Origin: Echinarachnius parma
Taxonomy: Eukaryota; Echinodermata; Echinoidea; Clypeasteroida; Echinarachniidae
DNA length: 64,000 nt
Direction of reading: 5' to 3'
Assembly (NCBI GenBank): GCA_037951105.1
Contig: JBAMJV010011129.1
Coordinates: forward strand, 1 to 64,000
This document shows, piece after piece, positions 46,884 to 58,050 of the stretch (position 1 is its first letter; each line of letters begins with the position of its first letter). Both the position numbers and the translations under genes were made by a program. Below the pieces are notes generated by a model. That model was not told the DNA's origin and did no database searches. It worked only from the letters and a program-made list of their open reading frames with translations.

Positions 46884-48154
46884 CAAGCATCAACTACAGT
46901 ACTTAGTACAAATTTGAGGACTTGTGAACTATTGAATGGGTGTGTGTAAGTGGTTTGCATAATAATAGAGGAAATGGAATGGATACTTCTAATGTTCACA
47001 CAGAAGTTACATAATTACAAGAGTATATTTTGTCTAAGCTTCGAGCTTATGAAACTATGAGGAGATGTTTAGGGGAACTAACTTTTTTGTTATATTTATA
47101 TCAAGTTTTGTTTCAATATAAAGCTAACTAGCCATTTATCCAGTATGCAAGAATAAAGTTAGGTGACACCCCTGATTAACAATCACACAAATGCATTCTA
47201 AGTTTTTTAATTCAGCATGCATCATCACACAGGGTGTGGGGGTCAGTGATTTACTTTTGTCCCCGACACGATTCAAACTGCGAAGTGGTCGGCCCTAAAA
47301 ACGTGTGACAGGAAATTGGTAATCGCTACCTGTAATGACAGGATGCCTTTCGTCAAGGTGTCACACTCTGTGACTGTACAGACTCAACTGTGCCACCATG
47401 GCCAAAATAATAACAATATAGATACAATGGATTAAGGGATCCATTAAAGTGGACCACCGTGCAACGTGTACATCCTAGACAATAGACTTGTCTTCTTCTG
47501 CAGACCCATGAACACATAATTTAGTATGGTGATGAATTTTCACATTATTATCATTTGACTGGAAGCCTACATGTATAAGCCAGTTCGTAATTACAAACTG
47601 CGCATGCGCGTAATTACGATCTAGCCTTCCGGGTTCTGTGGATGAACCACAACTTGATCTCAAATGAGGTTAGCAGACGACACTGTGTGTGTGTGTCAAT
47701 GGACAATTTACTTCCTGGTATGACACCGGACACTTAATGAAGATATTTCTTCATAAATACTAATTTCATGACACTTTCAGTGCTAACTGGGCAAAAAGAA
47801 CACCATCTGGCTAACATTTCCAACATATTCGATCATTTCTGTCACATCGTACCGCAAGAAACTTAATTTGTATGAACATTTTGTAACCGGTACAGCGCGC
47901 GCGTACCACACGTTCAAGTCACCGGCTAGCTAACGGCATAGCTGCTCGTGAAGTCCCGCTATTTCGAAGCTGGTGCCTCGACGCTTTCAAAGACATCGAT
48001 TAAAGTCTCCAAAAAAATTAAAAAGTGCTTAAATGTTGACCAAAAGATTTCAACAGACCATCGAGGGATAAGGACAAAGTGCAGTGAGTTAATACGAATT
48101 ATTTAGTTGAGTTTAAAGACAAATAAAGCGTTGGGAAAAAAAGAGAAAAAAATG

Positions 48155-48186
48155 GGTACGAAAAAAAAAAAAAAAAAAAAAAAAAA
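48155..48186. repeat. poly(A) tract
   Basis: About 27 A with one interruption, directly downstream of the SAP-like frame. Confidence 0.85.
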
Positions 48187-48201
48187 GAGTACGAAAGCAC
48201 T

Positions 48202-48303
48202 TTAGCTGACTTTCAAGTTCCTTTTACGGAGAAAGTCCTTCAACGCAGCAACAGACCACAACTTAATTTCGTCGATAGATATTTCTTGATCTTCATCCGC
48301 CAT
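48202..48303 (-). CDS. 33-codon SAP-motif frame inside the nested element
   Basis: Reads MADEDQEISIDEIKLWSVAA then LKDFLRKRNLKVS and stops at TAA. The L..FL..R.LKVS pattern matches the first half of SAP DNA-binding motifs, in which a Gly/Lys segment and second helix would follow. It is probably the first exon of a longer transposon or captured host gene left in a non-autonomous element. No clear donor is seen at the end. Confidence 0.4.
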   Translation of the reverse strand: MADEDQEISIDEIKLWSVAALKDFLRKRNLKVS

Positions 48304-48639
48304 TGTAAAACAGCCAAATCACACACAAGAAACAGAGAAATACCGACATATCTTGCACTGTAAATGTCACATTTTCGATGAGGTCGATTCCACGTTCGCG
48401 AAGAAGGATTATGCATTGACAATCTACACGTGTGCGTACTCGCGCGCTGCCGTGCATTTTTCCTTTCTAGGGCTCGCGCGCGCGGGCTGGGATCTGTGGT
48501 ACAGTGACCTATGACCTGTGACGACTTCCGGGCTCCTTGCTCTAATTACGAACTGGCTTATTTGTCTGAACTTGTTGGCGGAAAGGACTAGCTATAATTA
48601 CCTTTCATTTAGTTCCTTTTAACTTCATAACATTTTTTT

Positions 48640-49170
48640 CAAAAAGTAATATTTTGAGACTTCAATCATACCAATAATATCTTTGTAAGATTCTTCTGGA
48701 TGATACGGGATAGTCTCTTAGAAAAAAATAATGTTTACCTAATAAAAAAAAGTGGAAAAGAACAAAAAAATGGAAAAAGAAAGAGAGGACGTCCTAAAAA
48801 CACTTGGCGAAGAACTGTGGAAAGTGTGATAAAAAGACCTTAACCACACATGGGGAACCATCCAGAAACTGGCCCAAAATCGAAATGAGTGGAAGACTTT
48901 TGTTGCTGCCCTATATGCCAGGATGCATGACGGGCAGTAAGAAAGTAAGTAAGTAATAAAAATAATGAACATTGATGTCAGATTTTAGCGCTTACTGCCG
49001 ATTGACGCGGTGTTCCGGGAATGCTCATTCATATCTCTATAGAAAGGGAGCCATTTGAAAATTCAAACCCATTTCATTCTTATGTTACACTTTAGCTAAA
49101 TATCAATAGGTACAAGGTAAAGGTGAACGGTCCAAGTAGTTTTGGCTGAATCAGACAAAGTTATCGCTTC
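48640..49170. repeat. family B repeat, interrupted by a LINE tail
   Basis: GAGACTTCAATCATACCAAT at the left and GTCCAAGTAGTTTTGGCTGA at the right are family B. The interruption is at about 48745-48965. Confidence 0.6.
48750..48960 (+). mobile_element. 5'-truncated non-LTR retrotransposon (LINE ORF2 C-terminus)
   Basis: Reads KRGRPKNTWRRTVESVIKR, a one-base shift, then LNHTWGTIQKLAQNRNEWK and FVAALYARMHDGQ-stop. The GRP-TWRRTVE ... LAQ-R--W---VAAL pattern is the usual C-terminus of LINE reverse transcriptase proteins. A (GTAA)n tail follows at 48941-48957. RTE/CR1-like from memory. Confidence 0.8.
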
Positions 49171-49174
49171 AACT

Positions 49175-52078
49175 GTAACAACATGGCAAAAATAATAATA
49201 TTACTGCCATTCTTTAATAAAATCAAAGTATTTCTCCCCCCCCCTCTCCCAATCACAAACTGACACTTTGAAATACAATTTACATCAAATGAATTCAATC
49301 AATATCCTGTATAACTTACCAACAATTGAGGTCATGACTAAACAACCACTGACCTATCCAGCCAGAGTAACACTCTTGTTTAATTAAAATTTCGAAGCCA
49401 TTGTAAGTAATGCAGTAAATTTCAAAATTAAAGTCACAGATCCATTTTCACAGTATCATGAAATTAAGATCTCCAATCTCCAATCCAGTCCATTGTATTC
49501 CGATTGTTACTAAAAGGTAGATCTCTAGTGTAGGACCACACAGTCTATAAAATCTTAGTCCACGTTGGCACTTTCACTCTCTCCCGCGACAATTGTCTGA
49601 CTGGCCAATTGTCTGACTGGCCGATACAGGTAAACCTGACTGTACTCAACTCGGAGCCTAACTTGTAAACACATTACACGTGAGGTGACACAGAGAGGGG
49701 AACACCTATGAATGACCTGATTGCACAAACAAACTGAACCAGTTTCAGTGGGACTACTCTGTGAGACTACGATCAGCAATCTCTCACACAACCTTCTGTT
49801 TAAGTCCATCGCACATGTATTACACGGTCTGATTCTGATTTGCCAAACAACTGCGCATCTAAACTGTACTAGCAAGACTTGTATGTATTCAAATTATGTA
49901 GTATATTAAAGTTCAGATACTTTTTTTAATGTTTGTCAGATCAGATTGGATCGTGTCATATGCAATGGGCTTTAGACTCGAGGATGCCTGGGAGTTACAA
50001 GCTGAGAGCCTGAAAACCGGATGATATCTAATTGGTATGGATAATGATAAGAATGAGCCTGAATTTCTCCGTGACCAGGGCCTGTAATCAGGCTTTTGCC
50101 TGAAAACTGGCATCCCATACTATCTAAAACAAAGCTCAAAATTGTTACAAGCTAGGTAAGTAAAGAATAAATCTTGAAGATTAAAATTAGACGAACAATA
50201 TTGACAGTGTATCAATATGGACAATGAACAAAACCAATTATGCAGCCCTAGTTATATAAATTTAATTTCCAATCAAATAACCAGTCACAGGTATATAATA
50301 TCTAGGTCAAATTATGTACTAGGAACTGTTCAGGCTGTCATTTGTGCAATCAGGGCCCAGATAGGACCTACAGTAGAAACTGTACCTCCCAAACCTGCCC
50401 ATTAAGTACCCACATCCTCTAGCTCGCTTTCAGACACACAACATTTAATAAAGTCACACATCTTTGACTAGATACGATGTGCATTTGCAAATCCTTAATA
50501 CAATGTGATACTAACATATATCCCATTCATACTTGCTTCTGGCATTGGCTCGGCACTGGCTCGGCACTGGCTTAAAGGGATCCAACACTCAAAAATAATT
50601 TTCCAATAAATGAAAGATCTATAACATTTTTAGTAATCCATTCTACCAGAAAGTTAATACAAAATAGGTTTCCAGAAAAATCCTATAAATTTAAAACTCA
50701 TCATCATTCTAAATTATGCATTCAAGGGTCTAGTCTATGACGTACGCATTATCCTAACGTACGCGTGTATAGAATTGGTGCACTCACAAACGTTTGGCGC
50801 TTACAGAAACTAAGACCCTTTTTGGTATATTCATACTTACATGGTTTGATACAGTATTTTTTACGGCATGTGTGAAAGGGATGGACAGTAACTCTTTAAT
50901 TGCCTGATAATGGAGCATTCATGAATCACTGTCAGAATAATACAGCTGGGACCCTGCATTCCTTTGTCAAACAATTTATTTTCAATCTCTATTCACTACT
51001 GTGCATTTTAGATGAACATCTTTCATCTGATATTAAAGGGAAATGACAGTAGTGGGAAATGCCCTACACACAAAAAATGAAATGTACGCTCTTATTACCA
51101 ACCATGTGAAAAAATATAATTTGAATGATATGAAATTATAAACAATTGGCCAGGAAACCGCCTACTAATGGATATATTTGCAAAATTATAAAACTGATTT
51201 ACAGTAAATTGATCGCCAACGCGGAATCGCGCATACGCTTTTGGTCTGCATGTATAAAAGATTTCTCCTTCATTACAAAGACAAAACTAGCTGAAACACT
51301 TATTATAGAAATGGTGTTGACTAAAAATGGTTGATTGCAAACAGTTAGTCTTGTGCAAGTCAGGTTCAAGTTGCAAATTATGTACTAACCCACAGAGTTG
51401 TGGGGTTGATGGGTTAAATGTATGCACTAGAACTGTGTGTGACTCATGGGTCTTGTAATCAATAAATTATGGGTTTGTTCCCAAATCGCACTGAAAATGA
51501 GTCACACCCCTCGGCCTCGACTCTACATGCATAATTGCATAATTTGCATAAATAATCCATTTCACTCTATAAATAGATGATAAATACTCCCATGTATCAT
51601 TCATTCCCTTACTGTACAGTCATCGATATAGCACCTAGGGTATATAGATATAGCACCTGTTACGGAAACAATTTCTTTCATGAACTGTGAACTGTGTTCA
51701 TTTTGTGATTGCGATCAACTCTCATTTCATTTCATTTTCATTTTTCATTTCAACTCTAACTAGTACAAACATAGAAGTAGAAGTATTTAACATAATTCAA
51801 TGCTTGAAGTTGAAATAATCTCTGTTCATTTGTGGCCTTGTTCCAAGGCAAGTACAAATTAAGACTCGTAAACTTTTGGTGGCCTGAAACATGATTTGGG
51901 TAGCCCAGAACAAAGGAAGAGTCTGTTACATTTGGTGGCCCAGTCGGGCATGAATTACATTTTTGTAGATCAAAGTTTATTTTTGGTGGCACTGGGCCAG
52001 CAAGCCAGTGTTTATTTCAAGCTTTGATACCTTACATGGAGAAGAATGATCATACTATGTATATCCAAGAACCATTAA
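49175..52078. other. no gene seen; fragment of family A at 50578-50810
   Basis: TTAA then AGGGATCCAACACTC begins a diverged family A copy without a clear right end. TTAA-AGGGAAATGACAG at 51033 may start another. A GGTGGCC-rich dispersed repeat is at 51880-52015. Confidence 0.45.
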
Positions 52079-52466
52079 AGGGACTTAGTAACATTGTCCA
52101 AATCCTCAAAATAAAATTGTAATTCTAGCGGTTCCTTTATACCTTGTTGTATTCGTATTAACAATAAAATCATGGGACAGCTTTCGGTTTTTCAAATTTC
52201 CCTTTCATTACAAAGATATGTATGATTGAAGTATTTAGATAAGAAAATCTCCGGGCGAGATTTTCATCCCTGTACAAAGTGAATGCAGTGAGTTGGTGAA
52301 TATCACCCAATATCACTTTGCATTTTCGCTCATTACTTGGCCATACATTGTCCATTTGACCTGAAATTTTCACACAATACCCTGAGGACATATGAGATAA
52401 CAACAGTATACATTGCATCAACCATTCATCAGTTTTTGCACATCTCAACAAAGTTACTAGATCCCT
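52079..52466. mobile_element. TTAA-flanked MITE, family C, copy 3
   Basis: 388 bp with the same ends and TTAA flanks as the other copies, plus a small internal duplication (ATATCACCCAATATCAC). Confidence 0.92.
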
Positions 52467-54000
52467 TTAAGGAAAACAGAAAATTCAAAATATTCCTTAA
52501 TTAATGAAGTAAACAGATACAGGTAGTCTTGAGAGCTGGTTCGAATTTTAAAAACATAAATGATAGCCCCCCAAAAGCAATTGATGGTTTTCCCTGGTGG
52601 GTTTATATTTTAGTACGAAGTACCTATAGATTCAAATCTGCTCTAGCTAGCACCTGTACATACCCGCTGACAGGGACGATTTTCTACATAATTTGCTTTC
52701 CCTGCTCCAAATTTCTAGCAACATTTCCAGCAAAATTTTACACAAAATATCAGCAAAAAATAAGGAAATTTAACTGAGCATCGCGATTGTGGGTAAGCAT
52801 TTATTATCTACTACGTTAACCCCAGTTGGAAACTAAAAGGATCTCTTGTTGCATACTTAGCCCTATCACAGGGCTCGACACTAGCACTTATTGACAAGTA
52901 AACATTGATATCGGGCAATTATTGGTCAACTATGAGAGATAATGTAATTCCTTCTAAGGTTTAAATCTCATCTAGTAAGCGGGCAAGTAAAATTTGAAAA
53001 GCTATGATTTCACTTTTAGTGGGGGCTTTTGCCTATCAATCTAAAATAGACTTAGAAAGGAACCAAGCTAGTACACTTTTAACATTCTATGTACATGAAT
53101 AGGTTCATATCCAATGAAGATTTATTTATGAAAAGTTACTATACCATTCTTTGCTCTACGGTCCATGCCAGTCTTTGCTCTATGGTCCAGACCAGTGACA
53201 TTTCATGTTAAATGTTGGTGGTCTGATTAGTTGAGTAAAATATCAATGGAAATAATGTGAGAAAATAATGCTTTCTAAAGTGTTATTCCCACCCGTTTCT
53301 CTGATTTTTTCTACCAAATTAAATTGACAAATTTGTAAAATATAATGAAACATGGCGCATGCAAGACTGGTGAATATCTGATGTGCAGCAATGGTATTGA
53401 ATAGAATGGATATTAAACAAAATCCAATCTACATCTAAAATTAATACTTTTAAATGTAAGATTACATAAAATAAACTGAAAAATTACAATTGTTAGACAA
53501 GTTAAAAAGTGAAAATGAATGATTTTGTGGGCCTGACTGAGCCACTAGAAAACAAGTATGCCCGATATAACCCAGAAAGCACACTTTCAAAGCTCTGTAA
53601 ACTATTAATTTAAAACATTAAGAAATGTTCATGTTAACCGATTGTCTATGGGAACCTGGTGGGTCCTGTATTAACTCTAGATGGAGATTGCAAAATCTAG
53701 TAGGAAACGGGGTTAAATGTTGCAACCGTCATGATGATGCACGGTCTTCGACCATATCATATCCCCCAATTTAGCATCAAGAGCTCCCTAATATACTCGC
53801 AGACACTTGGGTCTTGGCTGCGGTGCAAAATTACCCAGATTATTTAATTTAACCGGAGCCCGGAATCCCCCTAAGGTTTCCGTAAAGTAATCTAGCGCGA
53901 TGATGCGTTCCAGGCCATTCAGGACCAGTGAGTAGCCTCTAATAATCGCATTGCCGGAGAAGGTGGAAGGTTTGGGGGTATTTGGAAAGTTGAGAGAGAA
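52467..54000. other. no gene seen
   Basis: AT-rich. A fragment resembling other repeats (CTCGACACTAGCACTTATTG) is near 52875. Confidence 0.45.
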
Positions 54001-54104
54001 ATACAGTCATACTTGTCTATAAAGACCACCCAAGGGAGTCATAATATGTGGTCTTTATAAGCAGGCAGTCTCTATAGGCATGTTCACTGCTCTAAAGGGA
54101 ATAA

Positions 54105-54567
54105 CAGCGTGTTCACACACAACAAATTTTCATCCCGAAATCATGACTAAAGAATCATGATTTTAAACAAAACTAACGAACGTTCACACACACAAAAACA
54201 AGATCCCAAAACAGCTGGCATTCAGCATCGTATAAGTGCGCAGTTTGCTACTGCGCAGTGTGCTGTCTTTTTTCTGTCTGCTGTCACGTTAAGCCACGCC
54301 CAGTTATACGAGTTTCGTATAGCGAATCATGATTAGCGAATCGACCGGGCGTTCACACACAAAACGAGCGTGATTCTTTAGTCAGCTCTCGTATGAAACG
54401 ATGCTCAAACCCCCGTTTCGTTAATCATGATTCATTATACGACGTTTCGTTAGTGAGCGTTCAGACACACAATTTCCGACAATTTCCGTCGTATAGCTAA
54501 TCATGAGCTGACTAAAGAATCAGCTCCTGACTAGCTATACGATGAAATTTTTGTGTGTGAACACGGG
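54105..54567. mobile_element. foldback element with GTGTTCACACACAA termini
   Basis: Left CGTGTTCACACACAAC...TTTTCATC, right GATGAAATTTTTGTGTGTGAACACG. The interior repeats TTCACACACA and ATTCTTTAGTCA several times. It interrupts another repeat with GACCACC / GGTCTTTA ends (about 54005-54600 and 54795-54830). Confidence 0.75.
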
Positions 54568-55245
54568 GTAAGAAATAGTGGTCTTTAGTGGTCATTAGAG
54601 CAGATTTGGAAGATAACCTGAAAGGTAGGATGAGCGATGAAATAGAATGGTAGTGATAGACATGTAGTACTCTTGAGAAGGTGGAAGGTAGAACGTTTGT
54701 GGGTATAATAAAAAGTTGAGAGATAAATAGTTGCATTCAGAAATAAGAAAGGCACATGTTTGATCAAAGATGAAACAGAATGGTAGCTATGAAGTCAAAC
54801 CTGCTCTAGAGACCACCTGTCCATAAAGACCAGTATTCTTGATTAAGAATACAATGTATGTCAGAGTTATAATGGACAGATAACAGTTCAATCAAGAAAG
54901 GGAAAGAAAAGATAGAGGGGGCTGCAAAAATAATATACCTGGAAATCGCACAGGGAAGATATAGAAGCTTGCGTGAACAGTGAATGAAATAAAATGCAAA
55001 TGAAATGGATACAAAAGTATTGAACTTCGAAAATTTTTTTTTTTTTAAATACAAAAACTTGTAAGATTCTCGAGTATAAAAGGAGGTACATTGTTGTTAC
55101 ATGTTTTTACATTGGTTCCATGACATTTACTCCGGCGACAATTGCTCACTTCTGATTTCTCATAAACCAAGAAAGATTTAAAACTCTAACCCAAAAAACG
55201 ATACTATAAGTCCACTAACCCTTACCCTACCAATTCACAAAAAAA

Positions 55246-55960
55246 ATAGCATGGCAATGAACACTAGGATAAATCAAATTGTCACTGGTTACATCACTGA
55301 ATAGCATGGCAATGAACACTAGGATAAATCAAATTGTCACTGGTTACATCACTGAATAGCATGGCAATGAACACTAGGATAAATTAAATTGTCACTGGTT
55401 ACATCACTGAATAGCATGGCAATGAACACTAGGATAAATCAAATTGTCACTGGTTACATCACTGAATAGCATGGCAATGCACACTAGGATAAATCAAATT
55501 GTCACTGGTTACATCACTGAATAGCATGGCAATGAACACTAGGATAAATCAAATTGTCACTGGTTACATCACTGAATAGCATGGCAATGCACACTAGGAT
55601 AAATCAAATTGTCACTGGTTACATCACTGAATAGCATGGCAATGAACACTAGGATAAATCAAATTGTCACTGGTTACATCACTGAATAGCATGGCAATGC
55701 ACACTAGGATAAATCAAATTGTCACTGGTTACATCACTGAATAGCATGGCAATGCACACTAGGATAAATCAAATTGTCACTGGTTACATCACTGAATAGC
55801 ATGGCAATGCACACTAGGATAAATCAAATTGTCACTGGCTACATCACTGAATAGCATGGCAATGAACACTCTAGGATAAATCAAATTGTCACTGGCTACA
55901 TCACTGAACAGCATGGCAATGAACACTAGGATAAATCAAATTGTCACTGGTTACATCACT
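55246..55960. repeat. 55 bp minisatellite, ~13 copies
   Basis: Unit begins ATAGCATGGCAATGAACACT and ends TACATCACTGA. Copies differ at a few sites; one is 57 bp. The unit is not a multiple of three. Confidence 0.97.
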
Positions 55961-56030
55961 TGCATAGAGACTTAAATTTATTTTTGTGATGCGCTATATA
56001 AAAACGGTTTATTATTGTTATTATCACTGA
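55961..56030. mobile_element. possible SINE/LINE 3' tail
   Basis: GATGCGCTATATAAAAACGG followed by TTATTATTGTTATTATC matches the usual tail of marine-invertebrate SINE-like elements (from memory). Confidence 0.4.
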
Positions 56031-56902
56031 ATTTTACAAATCAACGAATATCCCTGATCTATGCAACTCTTCTGCTGTACAAAAAATACCCTATTTGCTG
56101 GTGTATTAACCACACATTTTTCCTGACGGAAGAACCCACAAAAAGGTGGGTGCAGTCCAAAGATAAGTTATGTGAAGGAAAAGCATGATAGGATTACTGA
56201 AAATGTGGTCATATTCGCGGTGCATTAATTAATTAAGTCGGCGTCCGCGAATATTAAAACCCGCAAATATAAATGCCCGATTTGCAATGCGTGTGAACAC
56301 TTGCTTGGCCGCGAATGTGTTTTAGTGTCGCTCAGCGCGAAATATTAATCGCGCGAAAATAACAACGTTTACAGTATCCGTTATGTTTCGCTCCAATCAG
56401 AAACAAGTTTGTGTTTTATGTACTAAGAGTTTACAATATTAATTAGGTTATTGAGAAAAGCCTGGAATATTTGGTTTAATTATGTTACACTGATCCCCAG
56501 CACAGTTGGATCATCTAGACCAACCATTTTCCCCTTATTTATTTGACCCCCAGCAAATGAATGCCGTTTATACACCGTAAAATGGTAATAAAACGGTAAT
56601 GCACAGTATATAAATTGTATTAAAAAATGGCTGCATGATCCTTGTGTAATGCATAGCATGCTTTTGCATTTATACAAGAAGGTGTCGAGAAAAATCTAAT
56701 TCTGGAGTATTAAAAGCTCTTAACCTTGGAAGGTCGCTAGTATTCCAAGGCAAAACATTTCGGAAAAGCTTTTTACACGGCCCATTTATTTCCTCTATTT
56801 TTTTCTTCTTCTCTCTCTCTGCTGAGTCTGACAACTTGCCACGACACCTTCCATGCATGCCCGAGTGCATTAAAATTGATTTAATATGCCTTAAGAATTT
56901 CT

Positions 56903-57342
56903 TTGCGTCTTTGGTAAGTGTCTATCTGGCAACGTATTAGTGGTATCTATGGTAGTCTTTGGTAAGTGTCTATCTGGTAACGTATTAGTGGTATCTATGG
57001 TAGTCTTTGGTAAGTGTCTATCTGGCAACGTATTAGTGGTATCTATGGTAGTCTTTGGTAAGTGTCTATCTGGCAACGTATTAGTGGTATCTATGGTAGT
57101 GTTTGGTAAGTGTCTATCTGGCAACGTATTAGTGGTATCTATGGTAGTCTTTGGTAAGTGTCTATCTGGCAACGTATTAGTGGTATCTATGGTAGTGTTT
57201 GGTAAGTGTCTATCTGGCAACGTATTAGTGGTATCTATGGTAGTCTTTGGTAAGTGTCTATCTGGCAACGTATTAGTGGTATCTATGGTAGTCTTTGGTA
57301 AGTGTCTATCTGGCAACGTATTAGTGGTATCTATGGTAGTGG
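56903..57342. repeat. 48 bp minisatellite, ~9 copies
   Basis: Unit GTGTCTATCTGGCAACGTAT plus 28 bp. Because 48 is divisible by three, both strands are open for more than 160 codons, giving a 16-residue repeat on the - strand. Treated as non-coding. Confidence 0.95.
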
Positions 57343-57388
57343 GCTGGCCCCTGTCCAGGTTAAAGTCATCCACTAACTTTGTCCAATT

Positions 57389-57600
57389 TATTGCATATAG
57401 AAAAGGAAAACAGAATACAAAAAAAAAAAAGTGGAGACCTCTCATTTGATTAAATATCACTTAATTTTGTTTGTACATGTTCAATTGTTTATTCCTAATT
57501 GTATTGTATTTGTTATGCATGTCGAATATAATGATGATCAACGATTGTAAACGTTTTTGATTTGAAGCAATAAAAAGAATTAAAAAAAAAAAAAAAAAAA
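57389..57600 (+). mobile_element. polyadenylated retro-insertion with 14 bp target duplication
   Basis: 212 bp ending in AATAAAAAGAATT plus about 20 A, flanked on both sides by AACTTTGTCCAATT (57375-57388 and 57601-57614). It looks like the 3' end of a LINE or processed transcript, inserted in a family B repeat. Confidence 0.9.
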
Positions 57601-58050
57601 AACTTTGTCCAATTCAACCAAACTCACCTGGAGCTTTTACATTTCTCAGATTGTACCTTGTTGTTTGGTTTATGGTAACAGAAGAATGAAATGGGTTGTT
57701 ATTTTGTTAATGTCTCCCTAAATATGGAGATACTTACAATTGAAAGAAAAACATTCCAGGACGCTTTTAGATTATAGCCAAAATCATTGGGCAATGGTGA
57801 TTAATCTGGCATAAATTGTACTCCTTTTCATGAGATAAACAGGGTTTTTTCTATGAAATTATCACACATCATTCAGAAAGTGGTGTCTATACGTCACCTT
57901 TTTAAAGTGATCCATTAACTTCATAATATTTTTTCAAAAGTGACATTTGAGACTTCAATCGTATACCAAAATAATTGTACGATTTTTTTCTGAATGATGT
58001 GTGATAATTTCATAATCAAAACCCATTTCATTCTTCTGTTACCATTAATT
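57601..58050. repeat. dispersed repeat family B
   Basis: Contains CACCTGGAGCTTTTACA, GTGATCCATTAACTTCATAA and TCTGAATGATGTGTGATAAT. Confidence 0.65.

Larger units (their letters stand above)
47576..48560. mobile_element. nested element with TAAGCCAGTTCG termini
   Basis: About 985 bp with inverted ends TAAGCCAGTTCGTAATTA ... TAATTACGAACTGGCTTA, TA possibly duplicated. Carries GC-rich sequence with a CGCGCGCG run near 48477 and a small SAP-like frame. Confidence 0.8.
47448..48618. mobile_element. diverged family A element carrying a nested insertion
   Basis: Left end TTAA then AGTGGACCACC, matching family A. It resumes after the insertion with TGAACTTGTTGGCGGAA, matching the family A body. 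The right end is eroded near 48618. Confidence 0.65.

Noticed and set aside
34736-52451. Similar - strand peptides (MLTCAKSDE...) at three places
   Set aside because: They are the same stretch of family C MITE copies, with differing frames at the ends. No support for coding.
56891-57460. 189-codon - strand frame with hydrophobic leader and 16-residue repeats
   Set aside because: The leader is the reverse strand of the polyadenylated insertion and the body is a 48 bp minisatellite. Both strands are open only because of unit length.
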